Shown here: positions 8,901-14,295 of the stretch, piece by piece | How positions within the stretch are numbered: the first letter of the stretch is position 1 | How the letters are laid out: each line of letters starts with the position of its first letter | Source of the DNA: JANYCG01 sp031386665 | GTDB taxonomy: Bacteria > Pseudomonadota > Gammaproteobacteria > Burkholderiales > Burkholderiaceae_C | Length of the DNA: 15,858 nucleotides | Direction of reading: 5' to 3' | NCBI GenBank assembly: GCA_031386665.1 | Contig: JANNCN010000011.1 | Span: forward strand, 1 to 15,858 | The notes under the pieces: model-generated | Told to the model about the DNA's origin: nothing | Seen by the model: only the letters and a program-made list of their open reading frames with translations | The model's database searches: none | Program-made: the position numbers and the translations under genes

Positions 8901-9096
8901 GAGCGATACGCAATTGGCTGGCATCCAGTGCAGCCAGGTCAGAGCCACGTGCCAACTCTGCGTCACGAACAAAGCGGCGCATGGCTTTGGTGGCGCCATC
9001 GAGTGATTTCTTAAGTTCTTCAAGGACCCAGGCCAGCGGCCCCAGGTCATTGCCCGCCAGTTCGGCTTCACCTGTGTTGGCTGTGGTGGTTTGCAT
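2932..9096 (-). CDS. chpA: ChpA-type hybrid chemosensory kinase of the type IV pilus (CheA/CheW/REC fusion)
   Basis: A protein of about 2054 residues (numbered from the ATG at 9096). In order: an N-terminal FimL-like Hpt module with His70 (LHQAVGALEMVG); a second FimL-like module around 490-570 whose histidine position is Ala500 (QLAQMRGVFSVLG); canonical Hpt His723 (AFHTLKGSSRMVG); Hpt His1033 (LAHSLSGSSATVG); canonical Hpt His1300 (VLHTLKGSARLAG); a CheA dimerisation region about 1435-1590; an ATPase with N box EHLLRNSVAHGIE (1622-1634), G1 LDDGAGLD (1666-1673) and G2 SGRGIGMDVV (1717-1726); a CheW domain about 1757-1900; and a C-terminal receiver with acceptor Asp1981 and Lys2033. It would autophosphorylate in response to PilJ/PilI and feed PilG and PilH. 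P. aeruginosa ChpA is longer (about 2472 residues) with more modules. An upstream TTG at 9129 would give 2065 residues but lacks a ribosome site. It is the last gene of the operon. Confidence 0.94.
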   Translation of the reverse strand: MQTTTANTGEAELAGNDLGPLAWVLEELKKSLDGATKAMRRFVRDAELARGSDLAALDASQLRIARQQLHQAVGALEMVGFSAPAKVMRAMEALAQKFVQRPELCSDDAASKMERASFALAEYLEGVLKGRTASAVALFPQYRDVLDMVGGEKVHPSDLWTIEWSWTESTFPFQMAPLALDPGVRAQLDQHVLKLVKTNDVNAAAHLRDLSLGLAAGQGALQPKVFWQICAAFFEANAAGLCAGDVYAKRGASRVLLQYASLARGDQSVSDRLAQDLLFFCAQAVPAKAAGAPVLSAVRRAYHLTNEVAVNYDTPQFGRFDPALLVQARKRIATATETWSALAGGDTNRLKLVGDQFGAVTDSILKLHPESNDLARALMRSVEATARSGEPPTTPVAMEVATAILYLEAAYEDMDPTDSQMTQRSVRLAQRLEQVTAGGQSEPLEGWMEELYRRVSDRQTMGSVVSELRTSLGEVEKSLDQFFRNPVDKVPLHEVPSQLAQMRGVFSVLGLDQASVAMLRMRDTVEKLLVDNIVPGPGAIASFEKLGNSIGALGFLIDMLGYQRSMAKKLFVYDDEDGEFKPVMGRAKEPVEKPKAPPALHFPLPVQQIEPTAKVASAFAPLVVELPPADMLDLSSAVPFLAPATAATVAVGAAAAIPKLPMDMPPKVAIPPAIALDDDDAEIRDIFLEEANEVVQGAMQAVARLENDPSNLGEQTTLRRAFHTLKGSSRMVGLNEFGEAAWSMEQLLNAWLAEQKPASSALTALSLRAIEGFGAWVNDISARTDAAWSAQSFRQAADALRLENRLIDLHLPGITRPEAIQEAKVIAEAQPIEAAPSRLPQFAEAQPTEVSESVLDFGVSVRPDFEATSIFARLPGESLDTLGKAKAAEAEAQSSNLGLDDFDFTPEPKPPEFEATSFFNSELGTPSEAAPLEFATSRLDLVVADSHQSVPPLPEGSLDTIPSELPIFEESRAGGEELDDSVKVIGSLRIGIPLYNVYLNEADEWSRRLLTELNEWSLELHRPLPDTAVALAHSLSGSSATVGFTALSDIARALESALQHVQLHGQGDPAYAQVFVDAAEEVRRLLHQFAAGFLKEPDEYLIDGLNAIVEIEFKASRDGFSDEHDFTLPPETRPAGLDDYDLAPEEVALVDFRPSAASAVQQGLEAQANALPDLPFEPSNLNFTEVATASPQLITDQAPLASVSAGVLAGGLAAAATVSAFVAPASFALPAATLNIAQPQAILSSVDDDIDLTDALDADLFPIFEEEALELLPQLGGAARQWTERPDNLSARSEVLRVLHTLKGSARLAGAMRLGEMTHRMESAIEQLGTESLQTRQLEPLLTRFDAILKNFDSLRHGSTAAFSLPEVAKAPVGPASDLPLSANITPSLADGPLGAAASNNVLSTQRSSIALPTAALKMAAQITTTAPLRQGSNQSVRVRSHLLDRLVNQAGEVMITRSRLEARLDQMRSSMVDLSGNLDRLRHHLRDIEVQSESQMQSRMALAKETAQQFDPLEFDRFTRVQELTRMMAESVNDVATVQRNLQRTVEGTEDDLIAQGRQARGLQRDLLRTRMVEFESISERLYGVVRQAAKETGKQVKLDITGGSLDIDRGVLERMAPAFEHLLRNSVAHGIESADVRAAGHKPPVGSITIDLQHQANEVSVTFLDDGAGLDLIRIRDKAVSSGVALDAQNLSDADAANLIFLPGFSTATSITEISGRGIGMDVVRTEMNALGGRIETSTEAGKGTRFNLVVPLTTAVTQVVMLRCGDLVVGVPANLIEIVRRVPAADVERAYQSETFEHAGKTFPFYWAGALLQASSHSSEMITKNLPVAVFRSAGQFVAMHVDEVLGNQEVVVKNLGPQLSRLPGLTGMSVVASGAVILIYNPVALASVYGEQARALRSAALRSVGSQSDGALNQATPNLIASVTQVPLVMVVDDSITVRRVTQRLLKREGYRVVMAADGLQALERLMEEKPTLVLSDIEMPRMDGFDLARNIRADANLRDLPIIMITSRIAEKHREHARELGVDHYLGKPYSEDELLRLVRQYCMAAQGV

Positions 9097-9107
9097 GGAT
9101 TCGTTGG

Positions 9108-9112
9108 CTCCT
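9108..9112 (-). promoter_or_regulatory. Ribosome binding site deciding the chpA start
   Basis: AGGAG on the minus strand lies 11 bases before the ATG at 9096, whereas the upstream TTG at 9129 has no purine-rich stretch in front of it. This supports the shorter ChpA of about 2054 residues. The spacing is a little long. Confidence 0.5.
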
Positions 9113-9180
9113 GCGAGTAGCGTGGACAATACGGAATGGTCGGCTTGGAATTGGCAAGGGCGCGAGGCGTTTGCGTCAGG

Positions 9181-11460
9181 TCAAGCGATTTTGAATCGCG
9201 AGACTGATTGGCTCAGCTCTTCGGCCATGCGGGACAATTCCCGAACCTGCGTGGCGGTGGCCTTGGTTCCTTCACCTGTTTGTTCTGTCACTGCAAAAAT
9301 GTTTTGAATGTTTTCAGCCACCACGTTCGCCAAGCCGGCTTCGCGCGAGGTTGAATTGGAAATGTGCTGAATCAACTCCGCCAGGCGACGAGAAACTTGG
9401 TCAATTTCAGACAGTGCGGTACCCGCGTTGTCGGACAGTTTTGCCCCTTCAACCACCCCTTGGGTTGATCTTTCCATAGCGGCAACGGCGTCTTGGGTGT
9501 CGGTTTGAATTGCCTTCACCAGGGCAGAAATCTGGCGGGTGGCGTCAGCAGACCGCTCGGCCAGACGTTGCACCTCTTCGGCAACCACTGAGAAGCCTCG
9601 ACCCGCTTCACCAGCAGAAGCCGCCTGGATCGCAGCGTTCAGCGCCAGCACGTTGGTTTGCTCGGTAATGTCTGAAATCAGCTCTGTGATCTCGCCAATT
9701 TCCTGCGACGACTCGCCCAAGCGTTTGATCCGTTTGGACGTGTCTTGAATCTGGTCTCGGATGGAGTTCATACCGCCAATCGCGTTTTGCACAGCTTGCA
9801 AACCGGTTTCTGCAGCGGACAGTGATTGGCGTGCAACCGAGGCTGACTCTTGCGCCTGGGAAGACACTTCGTTGATTCGGGTTGCCATTTCAAGCACGGA
9901 GCGGCCAGTCTGGCGAATTTCGAGCAATTGCTCGTTGGAGGCGGCCAACAGTTCTGTCGAGGTGGAGTCCACGTCAGCCGTGGTTTGGGAAACCCGCGCC
10001 GCTGTGCTTTGCACGTTGGCAACCAGCGAGCGCAACTCCTCAATGGTGTAGTTGACCGAGTCCGCAATGGCCCCTGTGATGTCTTCGGTCACAGTTGCTT
10101 CCTGAGTCAAATCGCCCTCGGCAACTGATTGCAATTCGTTCATCAATCGCAAAATGGCGGCCTGGTTGGCGTCATTGACGCGCTTGGCCTCTTGTTCTTG
10201 CCGCTCGGCCTCTTGCCGCATGTTTTCAGCAATACCCTGTCGTTTGCGTCCGTCCAGAACTTGAACCCTGGACAATCCGTAGGCGCAGGCAATGGCAAAC
10301 AGGCCAGCCAAAGTCAGCAACGCAATAGAAAGCGGGCTCAAACCTGCTCGTGATGACAGTTTGGTTTGGGTTTCTTCCAGCGCGCGGCGCAGAGGCTCGC
10401 TGTCCGTCAGAATGGATGATTGCGCTTCGCGCGCTGACACCAGTCCTTGAAGATTTCCCAGAATCGCTCCGGCTTGAACGCGCGTTTGCTCGTAAAGTTT
10501 GATCAAAGCTTCAAGTTGTTCACGGGTTTGCGGATCTTTGGTGGCGGCCAGACGCAATTCGGGGCTGCCTTGCAACAAGCCAGTGGCAATCTCTTTGAAA
10601 GAATTCAAGTCTTTGCCCAGCAGAAAAACTGCCTCTGCACCCACGCCTTCAGCAGTCAAAAATTCGTTGGACGACTTGCCGATGCGCTGCGTCAACATCA
10701 CCAACTGGCCCGAGGCTGAAATTTCGGCGGCACCGGCATTTTGCTGAAGTTTCAAGGATGAGACTGACTCGGCAATTTCTAGAAGGTCAGAGGATTGGCG
10801 ATTGATCAAGCGCAAAGCAGAATTGATCTGCGTCAAAATCTTTTGCTGCCCCAACACGGTAGCGGCACTTTTCTCGGCCCGCTCCATCAAGGGCATCACC
10901 TTGTCGAGGTCTTCGTTGAAGTCGCTCCCAAGCGCTGAAATCCGCAAATCGTCGTCGCCCGACTTGAGCGCCCGAACTGATTTGGCCAATACACCAGCGC
11001 TGTCCGCCACGTCAGGGAAGGCCTGTTGGCCGCCCACTAGCGCTTGAGACGTTGTTTTTGCCAAGCGTTGCGACTGCATCAGGGCCTGACCTGTTGCACT
11101 GAGTTGTTGCGACACTTGGTTGGCTTGGCGCAGAACCAAGTAGAAAACGACTGCCAAAATCAGCAAGGATATGGCCAAAAGAATGAAGAGTTTCTTTTGG
11201 TGATTGTCAACCGTGTCGCTTCCCAAAATTGGCAAGAAAACCTCGTCTGCTGGCTCGATGGCGGTCACAGTCGCCGAGGTGTCGTCAGTGCTGGGCCGCT
11301 GGGCCATGGCCATCTGCGCGGCACCTCCGTCGATTGGCATGGACTCGGACACAGATGGATCAACCGTTGGATCTGGCATGGCCAGGCTCAAGCGGGAGTC
11401 CAGCTCGGAGTCGTTTGTCTTGTTGGAGAAGACGTTTTTAATTTGATCGACGAGTGACAT
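9181..11460 (-). CDS. pilJ: PilJ-type methyl-accepting chemotaxis transducer for type IV pili
   Basis: A 759-residue inner-membrane receptor. A long cytoplasmic N-terminus (about 90 residues, acidic and Pro/Ser/Thr-rich) precedes TM1 (about 91-110). The periplasmic part carries two PilJ_N-like helical modules, marked by the related stretches QALMQSQRLAKTTSQAL (116-132) and QLVMLTQRIGKSSNEFL (252-268). TM2 is about 374-396, followed by a charged helix and HAMP-like region (about 400-480) and the MCP signalling hairpin with tip EQTNVLALNAAIQAASAGE (600-618) and GRGFSVVAEEVQRLAERS (620-637). In P. aeruginosa PilJ senses pilus-associated and surface cues and activates ChpA. The start ATG has AAGG about 7 bases upstream. 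It lies 21 bases after pilI and 84 bases before chpA, with no pilK between pilJ and chpA. Confidence 0.95.
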   Translation of the reverse strand: MSLVDQIKNVFSNKTNDSELDSRLSLAMPDPTVDPSVSESMPIDGGAAQMAMAQRPSTDDTSATVTAIEPADEVFLPILGSDTVDNHQKKLFILLAISLLILAVVFYLVLRQANQVSQQLSATGQALMQSQRLAKTTSQALVGGQQAFPDVADSAGVLAKSVRALKSGDDDLRISALGSDFNEDLDKVMPLMERAEKSAATVLGQQKILTQINSALRLINRQSSDLLEIAESVSSLKLQQNAGAAEISASGQLVMLTQRIGKSSNEFLTAEGVGAEAVFLLGKDLNSFKEIATGLLQGSPELRLAATKDPQTREQLEALIKLYEQTRVQAGAILGNLQGLVSAREAQSSILTDSEPLRRALEETQTKLSSRAGLSPLSIALLTLAGLFAIACAYGLSRVQVLDGRKRQGIAENMRQEAERQEQEAKRVNDANQAAILRLMNELQSVAEGDLTQEATVTEDITGAIADSVNYTIEELRSLVANVQSTAARVSQTTADVDSTSTELLAASNEQLLEIRQTGRSVLEMATRINEVSSQAQESASVARQSLSAAETGLQAVQNAIGGMNSIRDQIQDTSKRIKRLGESSQEIGEITELISDITEQTNVLALNAAIQAASAGEAGRGFSVVAEEVQRLAERSADATRQISALVKAIQTDTQDAVAAMERSTQGVVEGAKLSDNAGTALSEIDQVSRRLAELIQHISNSTSREAGLANVVAENIQNIFAVTEQTGEGTKATATQVRELSRMAEELSQSVSRFKIA

Positions 11461-11481
11461 GATGAGACCTTGACGGTTAAC

Positions 11482-12012
11482 TTAAGCGCTGATACTGAGA
11501 AACTGAGGAAGCTGCGATAGCGTTTGAAGGTTGATTTCCTGCCATATGAAACCTTCAGAGTCTGTGTAGACGTTGCCGAAATAGCTTGGCGCGTCTTCGG
11601 CAGGCGGGGCTGATTGGGCAAAGGCGTCTGCGTTTCTAAGGCCCGCCAGGCTTTCGACCAGCAGCGCGCAATTGACTTCCAGGGCGGCGTGCACCGTGAT
11701 GACGCTGGCCTCGGAAATAAGTTGTTCAGATCGGACCGGCATGACACCGTTGGCAATGAAACCCGCCAAATCCACCACGCCGTATAGGCCACCGCGCAAA
11801 TTCACGACACCCGCAAACCAATTTTGGCAATAGGGCACTTGCTGCAAATTGGCCAGGGGAAAAATCTCTCCCGACTGCACCAAAGGAAACAAGAAATTTT
11901 GCCCGCCCGCCCGCACGGCCAGCCAGGCGACGGACGCTCCTTCGGTGCGTGCCGCCTGAAGGCGGGTTGCCAGGCGAGTTTGAAGCTCTCGAATTGCTGC
12001 GCGATTGGCCAT
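11482..12012 (-). CDS. pilI: PilI, CheW-like adaptor protein
   Basis: A 176-residue cytoplasmic CheW-domain protein. The core has LAVRAGGQNFLFPL (31-44), VPYCQNWFAGVVNLRGG (59-75), GVVDLAGFI (78-86) and a C-terminal segment ending NLQTLSQLPQFLSISA. In the Pil-Chp pathway PilI couples the receptor PilJ to the kinase ChpA. Its position between pilH and pilJ and its length fit P. aeruginosa PilI (about 178 residues). The ATG at 12012 fits the domain start but has no visible Shine-Dalgarno (the preceding bases are A/T-rich), and it follows pilH after a 75-base gap, so its translation may rely on an A/U-rich leader or on coupling. No second CheW protein (chpC) is seen in the window. Confidence 0.92.
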   Translation of the reverse strand: MANRAAIRELQTRLATRLQAARTEGASVAWLAVRAGGQNFLFPLVQSGEIFPLANLQQVPYCQNWFAGVVNLRGGLYGVVDLAGFIANGVMPVRSEQLISEASVITVHAALEVNCALLVESLAGLRNADAFAQSAPPAEDAPSYFGNVYTDSEGFIWQEINLQTLSQLPQFLSISA

Positions 12013-12087
12013 TGTTAAAAATTGGGTGCTGTGTTGCGGACAGGTTTTGGGAGTCGATGTGGCAAGCCTGGCAAGCCCTAGATCAGG

Positions 12088-12453
12088 TCAACTCAAAGCC
12101 TTGATTTTGGAAAGCAATTCAGCCTCGTTGACGGGTTTTGTGATGTAGTCTTTGGCGCCTTGGCGCAGACCCCAAACGCGATCAGTTTCAAGATTTTTGC
12201 TGGTGCACATGATGATGGGGATTTCTGTGTACTCAGGCGTTCTGTTGATCGCCCGCGTTAGTTGAAAACCGTTTTGTCCGGGCATCACCACGTCCATCAA
12301 GATCAGGTCAGGTTTTTCTTCAGACAGGCGCTTGAAAGCGTCGTCTGCACCTTGTGCTGTGCGCACTGTCATGCCGTTGCGTTGTAACAGGTCGGTCATG
12401 AACATCAATTCGGTTTTGGAATCGTCAACGATCAGAACTTTATGGATAGGCAT
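12088..12453 (-). CDS. pilH: PilH, single-domain response regulator
   Basis: A 121-residue stand-alone receiver domain. The acidic pair is at D10-D11 (LIVDDSKTE), the phospho-acceptor at D54 (LILMDVVMPGQNG), the switch Thr/Ser at T84 (IIMCTS) and the conserved Lys at K106 (ITKPVN). No output domain follows, so it acts through protein contacts. In P. aeruginosa PilH is linked to pilus retraction or to draining phosphate from the pathway. The name is assigned by order (second regulator, directly before pilI) and by the short PilH-like form. Its ATG overlaps the pilG stop as TGATG, so the two regulators are translationally coupled. Confidence 0.93.
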   Translation of the reverse strand: MPIHKVLIVDDSKTELMFMTDLLQRNGMTVRTAQGADDAFKRLSEEKPDLILMDVVMPGQNGFQLTRAINRTPEYTEIPIIMCTSKNLETDRVWGLRQGAKDYITKPVNEAELLSKIKALS

Positions 12454-12851
12454 CAGGATTCCCCTTGGGTCAAGACACCAAATTGCTGTACGGCCTGCAG
12501 CAATTGGTCTTTGGTGAATGGTTTCGTTAAATAGTCTTGCGCGCCCACCATGCGCCCACGCGCTTTGTCAAAAACGCCATCTTTGGATGACAGCATCACC
12601 ACAGGAACGGTTGCAAACTTGGTGTTGCGTTTGATGATGGCGCAGGTCTGGTATCCGTCGAGCCGTGGCATCAAAATGTCGCAAAAAATCAGGTGCGGCA
12701 GGTAGTCATTGACCTTGGAGAGCGCATCAAAACCGTCTTCCGCCAGCATGACTTCGTGCCCGCCTTGCTTCAGAAAAATTTCGGCACTGCGCCGGATGGT
12801 GTTGCTGTCGTCAATCACCAGCACTTTGTAGGCGGATACTGTTGCAGTCAC
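12453..12851 (-). CDS. pilG: PilG, single-domain response regulator
   Basis: A 132-residue receiver domain with D14-D15 (VLVIDDSNTIRRS), acceptor D58 (FCDILMPRLDG), switch Ser88/89 (VVMLSSKDG) and Lys110 (YLTKPF). In P. aeruginosa PilG promotes pilus extension and cAMP production downstream of ChpA and is the first gene of pilGHIJK-chpA, as here. The start is a GTG at 12851, supported by GAGGAG 9 bases upstream; I see no better ATG in frame. It overlaps pilH by one base. The 177 bp upstream, before the rubredoxin gene, holds a phased direct repeat and probably the operon promoter. Confidence 0.93.
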   Translation of the reverse strand: MTATVSAYKVLVIDDSNTIRRSAEIFLKQGGHEVMLAEDGFDALSKVNDYLPHLIFCDILMPRLDGYQTCAIIKRNTKFATVPVVMLSSKDGVFDKARGRMVGAQDYLTKPFTKDQLLQAVQQFGVLTQGES

Positions 12852-12860
12852 AAGGCGAAG

Positions 12861-12866
12861 CTCCTC
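12861..12866 (-). promoter_or_regulatory. Ribosome binding site deciding the pilG GTG start
   Basis: GAGGAG on the minus strand is 9 bases upstream of the GTG at 12851. It is the strongest Shine-Dalgarno sequence noticed in the window and sets the pilG start at a non-ATG codon. Confidence 0.75.
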
Positions 12867-12899
12867 AACTGTGGTTTTTTCAAAGCCGGACTATGACGC

Positions 12900-12929
12900 A
12901 ATAGACGGGCAATAACAATGAATTCGCAA
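12900..12929 (-). promoter_or_regulatory. Possible sigma70-type promoter of the pilG operon
   Basis: On the minus strand a TTGCGA hexamer (12929-12924) is followed after 18 bases by TCTATT (12905-12900); each matches the consensus at four of six positions. The -35-like hexamer belongs to the pilG-proximal copy of the 11-bp repeat. Transcription would start some 40-45 bases before the pilG GTG. The match is weak and other placements are possible. Confidence 0.25.
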
Positions 12930-12951
12930 CAAGTTCGCAACAGGTTCGCAA
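12919..12951 (-). repeat. Three 11-bp direct repeats TTGCGAA-N4 upstream of pilG
   Basis: On the minus strand three consecutive 11-base units read TTGCGAACCTG, TTGCGAACTTG and TTGCGAATTCA. The heptamer TTGCGAA is exact in all three, with a period of 11 bases, close to one helical turn. They lie 68 to 100 bases upstream of the pilG start in a non-coding gap. A cooperative regulator binding on one DNA face would fit, but no known operator is recognised. Confidence 0.8.
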
Positions 12952-13043
12952 ATAATTCAAGAAAATGCAGAGATTCCGGTTGGAATTCACGGGTGCGAGC
13001 CAGTCACTGATTTGGCCCTAGGTCAACCCCTCTTAACCCCATT

Positions 13044-13217
13044 TCAAAGCTGCACCATCTCGAAATCTTCTTTGCGCGCGCCGCATTCTGGGCAGGTCCA
13101 ATTCATGGCAACATCCTTCCAAAGCGTACCCGGCGCAATGCCGTGATCAGGTGCGCCGACCTCTTCGTCGTAAATCCACCCGCAAATCAAACACATCCAA
13201 GTTTTTGTATCAAGCAC
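13044..13217 (-). CDS. Rubredoxin
   Basis: A 57-residue protein with both iron-binding Cys pairs: CLICG (9-13) and CPECG (42-46), giving the CxxC...CxxC Fe(Cys)4 site, plus the family's aromatic core (W14, Y16, W33, W40) and the typical GWIYDEEVG and KEDFEMVQL stretches. Rubredoxins are small cytoplasmic one-electron carriers; the partner here is not visible. The usual Burkholderiales start MKTWMCLICG has no ATG here: the equivalent codon is ACA, and an in-frame TAA lies just upstream of GTG 13217. The start is therefore GTG 13217, or ATG 13196, which would give only 50 residues. GAAGG lies about 11 bases before the GTG, and a TACAAT -10-like hexamer is at 13254-13249. It lies upstream of pilG on the same strand and diverges from the thiD-like gene. 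Confidence 0.93.
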   Translation of the reverse strand: MLDTKTWMCLICGWIYDEEVGAPDHGIAPGTLWKDVAMNWTCPECGARKEDFEMVQL

Positions 13218-13329
13218 AGCTTATAGGGCCTTCGAATAGAATGCAATGATTGTAGCTAGGACGCACCCCTCTGGCTTGCAGTTAAAGCCTTCAGCGCTCA
13301 TATTTTTGGGTCTACTCAAGCGATTTCGT

Positions 13330-14295
13330 ATGTCCCTTCCGTCCAAGCTGGCGTCCCCTCAATCCCCAGCACCATCGCCTGACGAAGAGGTCCCAGACCT
13401 TCATGAACCGGTTTGCGTCATGGTGTTTAATGCCAATGACCCAAGTGGTGCGGGTGGCTTGAGCGCCGACATCACCGCTGTTGCCAGTGTGGGGGCGCAT
13501 GCACTGTCGGTGGTGACCGGTGCTTACCACCGCGACACCAGTGAAATTGTGGATCACTTCGGCTTTGACGATGAGTCCGTTGCCCAGCAGGCGCGCACCA
13601 TTCTGGAAGACATTGAGGTCGCCGTTTTCAAAGTTGGATTTGTCGGCACACCCGACAACTTGAGCGCCATTGCAGAGATCGCAGCCGACTATGGCGACGT
13701 GCCGTTGGTGGCCTACATGCCTGACCTGTCGTGGTGGACCGAAAGCCAAATTGACAGCTATCTGGACGCATTTCAAGAGCTCTTGCTGCCCCAAACCACA
13801 GTGTTGGTCGGAAACCACAGTACGCTGTGGCGATGGCTGCTTCCTGATCGCAGTTCGATCAAAAGCCCCACCGCTCGAGACATTGCCCGCGCGGCCGAAG
13901 CCTTTGGTGTGCCCTACACACTGGTCACGGGCATCTTGCTGCCAGACCAATTCATCGACAACGTGCTGGCATCGCCGCAAGCCGTTTTGGCCAGTGAAAA
14001 GTTTGAACGCTTTGAAGCCATATTCAGCGGCGCGGGTGACACGCTGAGCGCCGCTTTGGCCGCCGTTTTGGCCACTGGCACGCCCCTGCCCGAGGCCGTG
14101 ACCGAAGCCCTGGGCTACCTGGACCGGGCCTTGGGTGCCGGGTTTCGCCCCGGAATGGGGCACGTGTTTCCAGATCGGCTCTTTTGGGCCCAACCCGAAG
14201 ACGATGATTTGACCGACCCCAGCGCCGACGCCGCCACTGACGCCAACCCAACCCCTTTTTTGTTTGAAATGCCTCCTCATGAAACCAAGCACTGA
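13330..14295 (+). CDS. thiD: ThiD-like kinase (ribokinase fold; annotated as hydroxymethylpyrimidine kinase, divergent)
   Basis: A 321-residue protein with the ThiD/PdxK-type ribokinase-like fold: NANDPSGAGGLSADI (34-48) matches the ThiD opening GSDPSGGAG; KVGFVGTPDN (101-110) matches KIGMLGS; and SGAGDTLSAALAAVLATG (233-250) is the anion-hole and catalytic-base motif. Family members phosphorylate HMP or HMP-P in thiamine synthesis. Several usual ThiD positions differ: the VQNT substrate loop is YHRDT, the DPVM motif is lost, and the HGTGC motif reads GAGD as in other ribokinase-family enzymes. About 28 Pro/Ser-rich residues precede the domain and a Thr/Asp/Pro-rich tail follows. ATG 13330 is preferred to ATG 13246, since the extra 28 codons do not look domain-like, but neither start has a clear ribosome site. 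It overlaps hemL by 17 bases. The fold is sure; the substrate is not. Confidence 0.8.
   Translation: MSLPSKLASPQSPAPSPDEEVPDLHEPVCVMVFNANDPSGAGGLSADITAVASVGAHALSVVTGAYHRDTSEIVDHFGFDDESVAQQARTILEDIEVAVFKVGFVGTPDNLSAIAEIAADYGDVPLVAYMPDLSWWTESQIDSYLDAFQELLLPQTTVLVGNHSTLWRWLLPDRSSIKSPTARDIARAAEAFGVPYTLVTGILLPDQFIDNVLASPQAVLASEKFERFEAIFSGAGDTLSAALAAVLATGTPLPEAVTEALGYLDRALGAGFRPGMGHVFPDRLFWAQPEDDDLTDPSADAATDANPTPFLFEMPPHETKH

Noticed and set aside
13005..13025. Imperfect palindrome around CCTAGG between rubredoxin and pilG
   Set aside because: Two mismatches in a 15-base match and no following T-run; it is neither a convincing operator nor a terminator.
13246..13329. Upstream ATG start adding 28 residues to the ThiD-like protein
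   Set aside because: No ribosome site precedes it, and the added residues do not resemble the family N-terminus, although a leaderless start cannot be excluded.
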